Source of the DNA: an uncultured Eubacteriales bacterium
GTDB lineage: Bacteria > Bacillota > Clostridia > Oscillospirales > UBA644
NCBI GenBank assembly: GCA_905207625.1
Contig: CAJLLT010000002.1
Span: forward strand, 75,255-139,254
Length of the DNA: 64,000 nt
Reading direction: 5' to 3'
The position numbers and the translations under genes are program-made. Positions 17,965-26,469 of the stretch are shown here, piece by piece (position 1 is the stretch's first letter; each line of letters begins with the position of its first letter). The notes under the pieces are model-generated. The model did not search any database. It saw only the letters and a list, made by a program, of their open reading frames with translations, and was not told the DNA's origin.

Positions 17965-17998
17965 ATGCCCGCAGTGTTCCGCTGTGGGCATAAGTTTT
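17965..17998 (+). terminator. Hairpin between rny and the PAP2 gene
   Basis: ATGCCCGCAG (17965-17974) pairs with CTGTGGGCAT (17982-17991), one wobble, followed by a short AAGTTTT. The T tract is weak, so read-through into the PAP2 gene is likely. Confidence 0.5.
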
Positions 17999-18011
17999 AC
18001 AGGAGGATAAA

Positions 18012-18557
18012 ATGCAGGCTTTTGATGAATTTGTAGTCAACTGGGCTCAGAATCTTCACGACGGTTTTCTTGATACGCTGATGACGATAGTAACATATAT
18101 CGGCTACGGATGGTTTGTCATCCCGATAATCTATTTTCTTGCAAGAAGACGTTGGTCTGCCGCGATAATGGCGGTATCCGCCCTTGCGCTCGGTTTTCTG
18201 TGCGGAAATGTTTTTCTGAAAAATATAGTAGGAAGGCCCCGCCCATTTGCGGAAATGGGATTTGACATAATAATATCTCCTCCCCATGACGCTTTTTCAT
18301 TTCCGTCATGCCACGCACTGCATTCCTTTGCGGCGGCAACGGTACTGGCATATCAGACAAGAAAAACCATGCCCGGTGTTGCCTGGGCCGGATTTGCGCT
18401 TGCCACCGCAATAGCTTTCTCCAGACTGTACCTGGGAGTACACTATCTTACCGACATCGTTGCTGGAGCGGCCATCGGCGTGATAGTGGCGATTGTATGT
18501 ATTTACACCGTAAACGCTTTCAGCAGAAAGTCTCCGAGACAGGGAAACAAAGCCTGA
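18012..18557 (+). CDS. PAP2 family membrane phosphatase
   Basis: Type 2 phosphatidic acid phosphatases remove phosphate from lipid or isoprenoid phosphates on the outer face of the membrane; in Firmicutes several recycle undecaprenyl pyrophosphate. The 181-residue protein has about six membrane helices and the three family motifs: K70-x6-R77-P78, PSCH (98-101, where the usual form is PSGH) and SR-x5-H-x3-D (S137, R138, H144, D148). The Gly-to-Cys change in motif 2 is unusual but leaves the catalytic His. AGGAGG precedes the ATG. It lies 75 bases downstream of rny. Confidence 0.92.
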   Translation: MQAFDEFVVNWAQNLHDGFLDTLMTIVTYIGYGWFVIPIIYFLARRRWSAAIMAVSALALGFLCGNVFLKNIVGRPRPFAEMGFDIIISPPHDAFSFPSCHALHSFAAATVLAYQTRKTMPGVAWAGFALATAIAFSRLYLGVHYLTDIVAGAAIGVIVAIVCIYTVNAFSRKSPRQGNKA

Positions 18558-18626
18558 AACCGCACCGCTGACGGAACCTCCGCGCCATTAGCACATCCGG
18601 TTCCGGAAAATATAAACGGGATACAG

Positions 18627-18656
18627 CGCACGGAGGACCTTTTCTCCGTGCGTTTT
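18627..18656 (+). terminator. Terminator after the PAP2 gene
   Basis: CGCACGGAG (18627-18635) and CTCCGTGCG (18644-18652) pair perfectly with an eight-base loop, followed by TTTTC. Confidence 0.82.
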
Positions 18657-18719
18657 CATTTCTGAAAACGAAGTCTCCGTCAAAAATCTTCCGGCGGAAA
18701 TGAATGCTGTTCCGGACAT

Positions 18720-18757
18720 AAAAAGACCCCTGACCGTGTTTTTCACGTTCAGGGGGT
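18720..18757 (-). terminator. Terminator of pgk-tpiA
   Basis: On the minus strand a CCCCTGA-x-CGTG stem with an AAAAA loop and its complement is followed by CTTTTT, 43-80 bases after the tpiA stop. Confidence 0.85.
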
Positions 18758-18799
18758 TCTTTTCTTTTAACCCGGACAAATTGTCCTTGACAGACATTT

Positions 18800-19567
18800 T
18801 CAGCCTTTGGAAACTATAACGCCGAAGTCCTCATTCTTAAGGGATGCGCCGCCGATAAGCCCGCCGTCCACATTATACTTGCCGAGCAGTTCCTCCGCAT
18901 TCTTTGCGTTCATACTGCCGCCGTACTGAATGGTGGTTCCCTCCGCGGTATCCTTGTCATACATCTGCGCAAGGACATTTCTTATAACACCGCAAACCTC
19001 ATCCGCCTGATCCGCAGTAGCGGTCTTCCCGGTTCCGATAGCCCAGACGGGTTCATAAGCGATTATTATGTTTTTGAAAGCTTCCTTTTCAACACCGAGG
19101 AATGCCACCTTGGTCTGCATTCTGACGATCTCTTCGGTTATTCCCTGCTCTCTCTGGCTGAGGAGCTCTCCCACACAAACAATGGGCTTGAGTCCGGCGG
19201 CAAGAGCTGCTTTAACCTTTTTGTTGACTGTCTCGTCGGTCTCGGCAAAATACTGTCTGCGCTCACTGTGACCGATTATAACATATTCAACACCGAGATC
19301 AACCAGCATCTGAGCGCTTATTTCGCCCGTAAACGCGCCTTTCTCTTCAAAGTGGATATTCTCGGCACCGACCTTTATATTCGTGCCTTTCGCGGCTTCT
19401 ACTGCGTTCTGAAGGTCAACAAAGGGAGTGCAGATAACAACGTCGCACTTTGCGTTTCTGATATTCTCGTTTGCGGCAAGCTCTTTTACGAATACGGTAG
19501 TTTCGGAAGGAGTTTTATTCATCTTCCAGTTGCCGGCAATAACGGTTTTTCTTACAGCTTTATTCAT
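18800..19567 (-). CDS. tpiA: Triosephosphate isomerase
   Basis: TIM interconverts dihydroxyacetone phosphate and glyceraldehyde 3-phosphate in glycolysis. The protein (255 residues from this start) shows the N-terminal IAGNWKMNK with the catalytic Lys, IIGHSERRQYF with the catalytic His, and IAYEPVWAIGTGK with the catalytic Glu and the flexible loop, then GGSMNAKNAEELL and DGGLIGGASL. A GTG at 19582 would start directly after the pgk stop without a ribosome site; the ATG at 19567 has GTGAGG nine bases upstream and fits the family N-terminus. It is cotranscribed with pgk. Confidence 0.98.
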   Translation of the reverse strand: MNKAVRKTVIAGNWKMNKTPSETTVFVKELAANENIRNAKCDVVICTPFVDLQNAVEAAKGTNIKVGAENIHFEEKGAFTGEISAQMLVDLGVEYVIIGHSERRQYFAETDETVNKKVKAALAAGLKPIVCVGELLSQREQGITEEIVRMQTKVAFLGVEKEAFKNIIIAYEPVWAIGTGKTATADQADEVCGVIRNVLAQMYDKDTAEGTTIQYGGSMNAKNAEELLGKYNVDGGLIGGASLKNEDFGVIVSKG

Positions 19568-19582
19568 TATCGGTAACCTCAC

Positions 19583-20881
19583 TTATTTATCCAGCAGGCA
19601 GGCGATACCGGGAAGAGACTTGCCCTCCAGGAATTCCAGAGAAGCGCCGCCACCGGTGGAAATATGTGTCATTTTGTCAGCAAAGCCGAGCTTTTCTACC
19701 GCAGCGGCAGAGTCGCCGCCGCCGATTATGGACACGGCTCCGGACTCCGCAACAGCCTTTGCTACGGCCTTTGTTCCGGAAGCGAAGTTATCCCACTCGG
19801 AAACGCCCATAGGACCGTTCCAGACCACTGTTCCGGCGCCGATAATGGACTTTGCGTAAAGCTCCTGAGTCTTTTCGCCGATATCAAGTCCCATCCAGCC
19901 GTCGGGAATTGAATCGGAATATATTCTCATAAAGGTGGTATCGGGTTTGTATTCCTTGCCGATAACGTTATCAACCGGCAGAAGGAAGTTGACCTTTTTC
20001 TCCTTCGCCTTGGTGATGATATCTCTTGCGAGGTCAAGTTTATCGTACTCACAGATGGAGGTACCTATCTCGTTGCCCAGGGCTTTGAAGAAGGTATATG
20101 CCATACCGCCGCCGATAATGAGGGTATCTACTTTTTCAAGAAGGTTGTTTATAACTCCGATCTTGTCGGAAACCTTCGCGCCGCCGAGAATAGCGACAAA
20201 AGGACGGGCGGGATCTTCAAGAGCCTTGCCCATAACGGAGATCTCCTTGAGTATCAGGTATCCGCAGACTGCGGGCAGGTAATCCGCAACTCCGGCGGTG
20301 GAAGCGTGGGCACGGTGAGCCGTACCGAAAGCGTCATTGACGTAAATATCCGCAAGGGAAGCCAGAGCTTTTGCGAAATCGGGATCGTTCTTTTCCTCTT
20401 CGGCATGGAAACGTACGTTTTCAAGCAGCATCACGTCGCCGTCCTTGAGAGCCTCAGCTTTGGCTTTGGCATCGGCACCGATAACGTCGCCGGCAAGTAC
20501 AACATTCTTTCCGAGTCTTTCGGACAGTCTCTTTGCAACGGGAGCAAGGGAAAGATTTTTTATATCCTTCTTTGCCTTTTCAAGCATTTTCTCCTCAGCG
20601 GCTTTTCTGTCCGCCTCGGGGAGTTCTTCCAGCTTCTTCTTTTCCTTCTTGCTCAGGGATATTTTATCGTTGAGCACATTGTGCGGTCTGCCCAGGTGGG
20701 AGCAGAGAATAACCTTTGCGTTGTGTTTTATCAGGTACTCGATGGTAGGAAGAGCACCGGTTATTCTGTTTTCATCGGTGATATTTCCGTTTTCATCCAG
20801 GGGAACGTTGAAGTCGCAGCGAACGAGTACACGTTTGCCGGAAACGTCAATATCCTCAATACTTTTCTTGTTGTAGTTCAT
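19583..20881 (-). CDS. pgk: Phosphoglycerate kinase with a charged insertion
   Basis: PGK makes ATP and 3-phosphoglycerate from 1,3-bisphosphoglycerate. Motifs: VLVRCDFNVPLDENG at the start, CSHLGRP, NDAFGTAHRAHASTAGVA, the hinge region, and GGGDSAAAVEKLG and STGGGASLEFLEG at the nucleotide site. At 432 residues it is about 35 longer than the Bacillus enzyme; the extra part is a Lys/Glu-rich stretch at about residues 68-105 after SHLGRP, before LAPVAKRLSERLG. Similar lengthened PGKs occur in gut Clostridia as far as I recall. Promoter 60-90 bases upstream; tpiA follows within 15 bases. Confidence 0.98.
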   Translation of the reverse strand: MNYNKKSIEDIDVSGKRVLVRCDFNVPLDENGNITDENRITGALPTIEYLIKHNAKVILCSHLGRPHNVLNDKISLSKKEKKKLEELPEADRKAAEEKMLEKAKKDIKNLSLAPVAKRLSERLGKNVVLAGDVIGADAKAKAEALKDGDVMLLENVRFHAEEEKNDPDFAKALASLADIYVNDAFGTAHRAHASTAGVADYLPAVCGYLILKEISVMGKALEDPARPFVAILGGAKVSDKIGVINNLLEKVDTLIIGGGMAYTFFKALGNEIGTSICEYDKLDLARDIITKAKEKKVNFLLPVDNVIGKEYKPDTTFMRIYSDSIPDGWMGLDIGEKTQELYAKSIIGAGTVVWNGPMGVSEWDNFASGTKAVAKAVAESGAVSIIGGGDSAAAVEKLGFADKMTHISTGGGASLEFLEGKSLPGIACLLDK

Positions 20882-20941
20882 ACTTTTTCACCTTCCGAAG
20901 TAATATATGAGTAATAAACAGTTACTATTTAACCAACTAAT

Positions 20942-20970
20942 ATAATAAACGATATTTTGTATAATTTCAA
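20942..20970 (-). promoter_or_regulatory. Promoter of pgk-tpiA
   Basis: Minus-strand TTGAAA (20965-20970) and TATTAT (20942-20947), 17-base spacer, 60 bases upstream of pgk. Confidence 0.72.
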
Positions 20971-21013
20971 GACCTGAGGAAAAAATTTGCAAAAATTGTC
21001 ATACTATATGCGG

Positions 21014-21061
21014 AAAAATTCCCCGCCCGTCAGCTTTAAAAGCTTCTCCGGGCGGGGAATT
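21014..21061 (-). terminator. Terminator after the DUF378 gene
   Basis: AATTCCCCGCCCG (21017-21029) pairs exactly with CGGGCGGGGAATT (21049-21061); an additional small stem CTTT/AAAG lies in the loop. On the minus strand TTTTTCC follows the stem. Confidence 0.85.
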
Positions 21062-21074
21062 CAGTCAAAGGATG

Positions 21075-21293
21075 TTATCTTACGTTTTCAGGTTCGGAGT
21101 CCCAGCTGCGGAACAGAAGGGACAGGCTCCATACTCCCGCCAGACCGACGAGGGTATATATGATACGGCTGACTATCGCCATGTTACTGCCGAAAAGCCA
21201 TGCCACCAGATTGAATCCGAAAATTCCGATACCGCCCCAAACAAGGGCACCGATAACGATAAGCGCAAGAGCTATCCTGTCAACAACCATCAT
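21075..21293 (-). CDS. DUF378 family small membrane protein
   Basis: A 72-residue protein with two membrane helices matching DUF378: ALIVIGALVWGGIGIFGFNLV, then ALFG-type linker (WLFGSNMA), RIIYTLVGLAGVWSL, and a short charged tail. Proteins of this family are abundant in Firmicutes and have no known function. The start at 21293 has AAGGAG nine bases upstream; an upstream frame start at 21353 lacks one. The gene is 73 bases downstream of the helicase gene's stop codon region and ends at its own terminator. Confidence 0.88.
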   Translation of the reverse strand: MMVVDRIALALIVIGALVWGGIGIFGFNLVAWLFGSNMAIVSRIIYTLVGLAGVWSLSLLFRSWDSEPENVR

Positions 21294-21365
21294 GTTTTTA
21301 TCACTCCTTGCCAAGTCTCTTCGGACTTTCAAGGTTATGTTTCCCCTGCACACGGATATTATTCA

Positions 21366-23768
21366 TCATTTTTGATTTTCAAAAAATTTGATAATATCCC
21401 GTTTCAGGCTGCCGGGATCCCGGTATATCCGTCCGTGCGCCCATTCCGGGGGAAACATCTTCATATAAGCGGGGGAAACAAATCTGTCATCCGCAAGAAC
21501 GACAAAGCCCCGGTCCCTTTCCGTCCGGATAACTCTGCCCGCCGCCTGCATAACCCTGTTGAATCCCGGGTAAGCATACGCAAAATCATAGCCGGAAACA
21601 GGATCCTCTGCGGAGGAATAGAAGTCCCGGATAAGATCCCTCTGACCGCAGATTTTGGGCAGGCCGACCCCCACGACAACCGTTCCCGAAAGTCTGCTGC
21701 CCACAAGGTCTATTCCCTCGGAGAAAACTCCCCCCGTAACGGCAAAAGCCACAAGAGTCTTTTCCGGGGCTTCCACAAATTTTTTCAGAAAACCTTGCCG
21801 GGATTCTTCATCCATGGACGGTTCCTGCACAAGTATCTCCGTGTCCTCTTTCCGAAGTTCGGAAAAGTCGTGATACACCTTCTCCATATAGGCAAATGAC
21901 GGCAAAAACACCAGATAATTGCCCTTCACGGAGGTGACACTGTCGATAAGCTCCACCACCTTCGGCAACGACCCCGTCCGGTCCTTTCTCCTCGTGGACA
22001 CGGCGGGACACACCGCAAGCAATAGATTTTCCTTCGGAAAGGGGGAAAGAAACCTTACCCCGACACAGTCCTCCGGCCTCGGGGAAAGCGTTTTCCGGTA
22101 GTATTCAGCCGGGAGAAGCGTAGCGGAGAAAAACACCGTGGCGCGGCACATTGAGCAGATGCTTCCGATAAACGGAGCGGGATTCACGCAGAAAAGCTTC
22201 AGTCTCAGATCATCGGTTTCCGAGGAAAAGACGGCATAGTTTTCGTCCATTTGCTCATATATGGAAATAAAAGCGGAAAGATCGAAAAAAAGCTGTGCAG
22301 TCGCCGCTTTTTCCTCCTCATGCCCCTCTTCGGACAGAAAAGACGAAAAAGCTTCGGTGAATCCGTACGCCTGCTTATATATTTCCTCTGCGGAGGAACG
22401 CTGCTGTTTCGTGCAGAGTATGAAGTCCTCGGTGTTTTCCGCCTCAGCCTCCGCATCCGCGACCCGTCGCCTTTCCGTTATCAGGACTTCGTTTATTTTT
22501 TTCAGTATCCTTGAGCATTTCGGAGCGCAGGTCCTGAGAATCTTAGCGGCATCGGTCACTTTTTTCTTTTCCAGTTCAGTCGAAAACATTTCCCTGCCCC
22601 GTTCCGGCAGATTATGCGCTTCATCGCAAAGCAGTACCGCGTCCGGATCCTTGTCCGTATCAAAAAATCTTTTCAGCCTTGCCCTGGGATCAAAAGCATA
22701 GTTGCAGTCACAGATTATTATCTGCGAAAAAAGGCTTATATCCAAGGAAAATTCAAACGGGCACACGCTGTGCTTTTCCGCGTACTCCCGTACAATATCC
22801 GGTGTGACCCGATTCACGTTTGTCAGCACGTCGTAAAGAGCGTCGTTTATACGGTCGTAATGCCCGCCGGCGTAGGGACATTTTTCCGGCGTACACGGCT
22901 TGCCGTAAGGGCAGATTTTTTCCTTCGAGGTTATCGTCACCGAATGTATTTCAAGCCCCGCAGCGCTCATTTTCGCCACTGCGTCCTCCGCAACGGCTCG
23001 GGTTATGTTTTTTGCCGTAAGATAAAAAATAAGTTGTCCCATGCCCTCCCCGTAGGCTTTGACCGAGGCGAAAAGCGTGGACATTGTCTTGCCCAGTCCC
23101 GTGGGCGCCTGGGCAAAAAGCGTCTGCCCGTCACGGATGGCACGGAAGACCGATGCCGAAAGCTCCCTCTGTCCCTGCCGGTAGTCGGAAAACGGGAATT
23201 TCAGAGCCTTTGCGCTGCTCCGGGCGGCTTTTTCGGAAGCCATGGTAAAACGCGCCCAGACCGCGTACCTGTCCCGGACCGAGTCGAAAAGCTCCCGAAG
23301 CTGATCAAACGTCATTTCATAGGTGAAATACTTGATCTCATTTGTCTTTATATGACTGTAGCTGAGCCGGACGGTGACCTTGTCCAGCCCGTTGTCACAG
23401 GCGTAAAAATAAGCGTAAAAACACGCCTGAGCCTTGTGCAGGAAATTGAAATTTTCGTCTATCGCCTCCAGAGCCACGGCGGTACTCTTTATCTCATCGA
23501 CTATGACCCCGGAATCGGTTTCTATTATTCCGTCCGCAATTCCCTGAACGGTGAGAGTCATGTCTCCGAGGTCTTCGGTATGGCTCAGTCTTACCTCAGC
23601 CCTGTATCTTCCCTTCTGCTGTTCCGCTTTTTGTATGCGGCGGTGGATCCTTGTACCCTGTTGCAGATCGGAACGGGGAGAAAGGGCGGCGGAATTTATA
23701 TCCCCGCGGCGCAGCACGAACTCAACGATATTCCTCACCGAAACGCTGACCGACGGTTTTTCCTCCAT
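21366..23768 (-). CDS. DinG/XPD-like helicase with N-terminal RecB-type nuclease domain
   Basis: An 800-residue superfamily 2 helicase of the COG1199 type. The N-terminal 130 residues form a PD-(D/E)XK nuclease: H42, GIAD (D79), DEIKS (D91, E92, K94) and a QACFYAY helix. The helicase core has APTGLGKT (221-228), an XPD-type iron-sulfur domain with cysteines at 286, 292, 297 and 336, DEAH (382-385), and a C-terminal SEGIDLVG, QAAGRVIRTERDRG (motif VI). All metal and cluster ligands appear intact, so both activities are plausible. Start: ATG after AAAGGGGGGA. The substrate is unknown; 5' flap or structured DNA repair is an inference. Confidence 0.92.
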   Translation of the reverse strand: MEEKPSVSVSVRNIVEFVLRRGDINSAALSPRSDLQQGTRIHRRIQKAEQQKGRYRAEVRLSHTEDLGDMTLTVQGIADGIIETDSGVIVDEIKSTAVALEAIDENFNFLHKAQACFYAYFYACDNGLDKVTVRLSYSHIKTNEIKYFTYEMTFDQLRELFDSVRDRYAVWARFTMASEKAARSSAKALKFPFSDYRQGQRELSASVFRAIRDGQTLFAQAPTGLGKTMSTLFASVKAYGEGMGQLIFYLTAKNITRAVAEDAVAKMSAAGLEIHSVTITSKEKICPYGKPCTPEKCPYAGGHYDRINDALYDVLTNVNRVTPDIVREYAEKHSVCPFEFSLDISLFSQIIICDCNYAFDPRARLKRFFDTDKDPDAVLLCDEAHNLPERGREMFSTELEKKKVTDAAKILRTCAPKCSRILKKINEVLITERRRVADAEAEAENTEDFILCTKQQRSSAEEIYKQAYGFTEAFSSFLSEEGHEEEKAATAQLFFDLSAFISIYEQMDENYAVFSSETDDLRLKLFCVNPAPFIGSICSMCRATVFFSATLLPAEYYRKTLSPRPEDCVGVRFLSPFPKENLLLAVCPAVSTRRKDRTGSLPKVVELIDSVTSVKGNYLVFLPSFAYMEKVYHDFSELRKEDTEILVQEPSMDEESRQGFLKKFVEAPEKTLVAFAVTGGVFSEGIDLVGSRLSGTVVVGVGLPKICGQRDLIRDFYSSAEDPVSGYDFAYAYPGFNRVMQAAGRVIRTERDRGFVVLADDRFVSPAYMKMFPPEWAHGRIYRDPGSLKRDIIKFFENQK

Positions 23769-23798
23769 AGACTGTCCCCCCTTTCACCGATATACATA

Positions 23799-23827
23799 AG
23801 TATACTACATTTGCGGCATTTTTTCAA
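23799..23827 (-). promoter_or_regulatory. Promoter for the helicase gene
   Basis: Minus-strand TTGAAA (23822-23827) and TATACT (23799-23804), 17-base spacer, about 30 bases upstream of the start codon. Confidence 0.7.
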
Positions 23828-23910
23828 GTCCGGTATCGGATTTTACGCAACCGGTTCAAATCCTGCCGGAAATATTCCCGAAGCGCGGAGGGATAGGTGA
23901 AAAGTGAACC

Positions 23911-24164
23911 GGAATGCCGTATTTCTCAGGAAATACCGTTCCCTTTAAGCAACCTACCCTCCCGCACCTGCGGTGCGGGAGGGTAGGTCCGGTACAGTTC
24001 CGCCGCGTGCGGCGCTTCCCTCTCCCCACTTATCCCTCTGCGCTTCAGCGCAGAGAGGGATAAGTAAACCGCATAAAAACCCGGCTTCCGTGTCCCGGGG
24101 TTTCGGGAATGCTGCCCCTGACGGGAAAAGTTCAACCGCTCCCGGCTTTTCGTCGGGAGCGGTT
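23911..24164. repeat. Array of six consecutive intergenic hairpins
   Basis: Within 255 bases there are six stem-loops: 23911-23942 (GTATTTC/GAAATAC core), 23953-23987 (perfect 16-base stem, loop TGC), 24001-24014 (CGCCG/CGGCG), 24029-24064 (CTTATCCCTC...GAGGGATAAG with a two-base bulge, loop TTCA), about 24078-24101 (AACCCGG/CCGGGGTT) and 24134-24164 (AACCGCTCCCG/CGGGAGCGGTT). No gene covers them. The stems differ in sequence, so this is not a simple repeat; the shared feature is the architecture. Confidence 0.7.
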
Positions 24165-25242
24165 GTCGTTCATTCTGACTTCTTTACGGCAATATGAAAA
24201 TTCTGTTTCTTTCATTTTTTCTCTTTATATATATTTGTAATTGCCTGAAATCACATCGGTACCGGGTGTCGCCGGTCCGCACAATATTCTGAATTATAAG
24301 CGCCGGGGGAAGTATTTTATCTTTCTCTGTGATTTGACTCTTTGCCCTATGACCCCCTTTGCTACGGTGCAGCTGAAACCGCAACAAAGGCGATCACTCC
24401 GGGGTATGGTTAAGAATATACTTTTTCATTTTGGGGTCTGTTAAATTTTTGTTTCTGCCGCCTTGCAGATGTTGCCATCCCGAAGGTTTCTACCATCCTG
24501 CGCAATCGCACAAAACGGGTAGCCGCAACATTCCTTTCCGCCCTTGCCGATTCAGCTGCAAACCGGGTCGGACTAAATTTATTTTATCCCGACATTTCTG
24601 ACCGGGTGCTGGGAAACATCTTTAATCTCCGTCTTCCGGAAGGTCCGGAGCGGTAATATGTACAACCCGTAAAGGGATCGTTTTCTACGTAATATCCGCG
24701 CCATGCGGGGGAAATCTGACCCTTCGTTTCCCGACGGATTCGAAGCGTCGGGAAACGTTATTGCGGGTACAGATCAGTTAGGAAAGATTCGAAATTCGAT
24801 TAAAGCCTTTCCCGGTTAAAGATAGCGTCCGAACGGTGGGGAAAGACTAACTCACCGCCCTCCACTTAACGGGTCTCCCGGAGGAGATCCGGCCTTTGGT
24901 ATGTGTGTCATTTGCTTCCGTCGCACAGACACGCATTATCGCCTTAAGAGACTAATTTATGTATTTTTTTCATCCCGGAGCCTCTGCGCCCGGGAGAAGG
25001 GTATCGCGTGCTGAGGAGCTCTCAGTCATTCAGTTATATTTCGGTTTTAAGGGAAACCCGCGATCTTTCCGGATCTTCTCTTACGTCTTTTATTCCTCCG
25101 GAGGAGCGCCGTTGGCGGCTCCGTCACCGGTACAGACTGTTTTCAGACCTTTCCGGACCGACTCACCCTTTGATTCAAAAAGTGTATCTTCTGTATTCGG
25201 GGTAAAGGATCTTGAAATCCTTCGGAGGGAAGAGAACCGGTC
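24165..25242. other. About 1.1 kb without a recognisable gene
   Basis: I find no supportable gene here. It contains a perfect hairpin CGTTTCCCGACG/CGTCGGGAAACG (24725-24736 and 24746-24757, nine-base loop) and an AAGGAT/ATCCTT hairpin close to the end of the 25243 gene (25205-25222). The longest open stretches (for example 24414-24656 plus, about 80 codons with no start codon; 24959-25324 plus) have no family features. No riboswitch, RNase P RNA or tmRNA signature was recognised. It may hold remnants of decayed genes or an unrecognised structured RNA. Confidence 0.5.
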
Positions 25243-25725
25243 TTACGCTACCGTTTCTTCTGCGCTGTACGTTGTCACGACTTCCTGGGAGAAATCGTTC
25301 AGGTCTGCGCCCTCCTCTCTGTAATACACTGTAAATTCCGCTTTGGTACGGTATGTTCCGGATGACAGATCCTCGAGACTTCGCGTCATCTCTCCAAAAT
25401 TCTTGTAAAAATTCATTGACCAATGTGTTACCTCTTCCCAGCTGCTCCAGAGCAGCACGGTTTTCTTCTTTTCAAGAGTGATTTTGAGTGCAACATGGTA
25501 AACTTCATCAATACCTTCAAATGAACCGTAACATTCAGCCGAAGATCCATTTACAGTCAAGTCGGCAATCATCCAGCATAAAGTATCAGATTGAGTACTG
25601 ACTTGCCAGTTTTCAGACAAGGTGTTGACCGGATCCACAGGGCATTCCGCGGCAGCGGATACGGACAGGAAACAGGAAAGGATGAGGAGAACGCTGATGA
25701 ATACGCTGAATTTTCTCAAGGGCAT
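25243..25725 (-). CDS. Secreted protein of unknown function
   Basis: A 160-residue protein with a classical signal peptide (basic MPLRK, hydrophobic core to about residue 22, AAA-E cleavage region). The mature part is about 135 residues with three cysteines and beta-rich composition (CWMIADLTVNGSSAECYGSF, TVLLWSSWEEVTHWSMNFYKNF). I do not recognise the family. It is the third gene of a run with a sigma factor and a membrane protein carrying a DUF4367-like domain, 44 bases downstream of the latter, so it may be an exported effector or envelope component. Confidence 0.65.
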   Translation of the reverse strand: MPLRKFSVFISVLLILSCFLSVSAAAECPVDPVNTLSENWQVSTQSDTLCWMIADLTVNGSSAECYGSFEGIDEVYHVALKITLEKKKTVLLWSSWEEVTHWSMNFYKNFGEMTRSLEDLSSGTYRTKAEFTVYYREEGADLNDFSQEVVTTYSAEETVA

Positions 25726-25769
25726 TCCTTCTTTCTTAAATTTTGATCTCTTTTTATATATATAATGCG

Positions 25770-26468
25770 TCAGTCCACAGGGTGGATAGTCGCAGCGACG
25801 GCTAATACTTCTTCCTCCGTAAAGCCTCCTGAAGCAACCATAGTAAATTGATACTCTTCATTTGCCCAGGTAAGGGTAATTGTCTTTCCTTTGACTATTA
25901 TGTATCCAATGTAACAACCTACGGCAGTTTCACGATATTCTCGATCATCCACACTCACATTTATTTTCCCAATGACATTCTGAACAAAAGACACCCTCTT
26001 TTCTCCATTTACTAACTCCATCCGGGAAATATGGGAAGAAAAGCTTTCATCTCTCAGAGAAAATCCATCAGGAGCATTTATAGCATACTTTCTTTCAATG
26101 CTTTTCGGATGTTCATCGTTTTCCGGTTGCATTTTGAAAAACTCACCGTTCAAAATTTTCGCAGTAAAAGTGAGAATTCCGTTTCTCGTAGCATCGGAGG
26201 TGGACATAAGCACCGTAAACACAAGAATAAAGGCGATCGCCACAGCGGCAACCCTGCGCAGCACCGGACGGAAGTATACATACCGGGTCCGTCGGGGCTC
26301 TGCCATCGGTTTTTTGATCACACTGTTTATTTTATCCAGTGCCTCGGGAGTAAACTTATATTCGGAGTAGTCGCGGTCTTCGGGGTACCGGGATAACAGG
26401 TCTTCAGCGTCCGCGGTCACGAAGGAGTTTAAATCTTCCTCGGGCGGGGAAGCTTTTTTGCGTTTCAT
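25770..26468 (-). CDS. Membrane protein with DUF4367-like domain, likely anti-sigma factor
   Basis: A 232-residue single-pass protein. The N-terminal 68 residues are charged and cytoplasmic, a membrane helix lies at about 69-89 (VAAVAIAFILVFTVLMS), and the extracellular part ends in a DUF4367-like block (EEYQFTMVASGGFTEEEVLAVAATI). Such proteins are regularly encoded beside ECF-type sigma factors in Clostridia and act, or are thought to act, as membrane-bound anti-sigma factors. The ATG sits two bases after the sigma stop codon, which favours translational coupling. No zinc-binding HxxxCxxC motif is visible, so the binding mode is unclear. Confidence 0.75.
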   Translation of the reverse strand: MKRKKASPPEEDLNSFVTADAEDLLSRYPEDRDYSEYKFTPEALDKINSVIKKPMAEPRRTRYVYFRPVLRRVAAVAIAFILVFTVLMSTSDATRNGILTFTAKILNGEFFKMQPENDEHPKSIERKYAINAPDGFSLRDESFSSHISRMELVNGEKRVSFVQNVIGKINVSVDDREYRETAVGCYIGYIIVKGKTITLTWANEEYQFTMVASGGFTEEEVLAVAATIHPVD

Positions 26469-26469
26469 T

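Noticed and set aside
23850..23868. A tRNA T-loop-like GGTTCAAATCC
   Set aside because: The flanking bases do not pair as a T-stem, and no acceptor, D or anticodon arm is present.
24414..24656. Open stretch of about 80 codons in the plus direction
   Set aside because: No start codon near its beginning, no ribosome site, no recognisable family; a frame of this length is expected by chance in a 1.4 kb gap.
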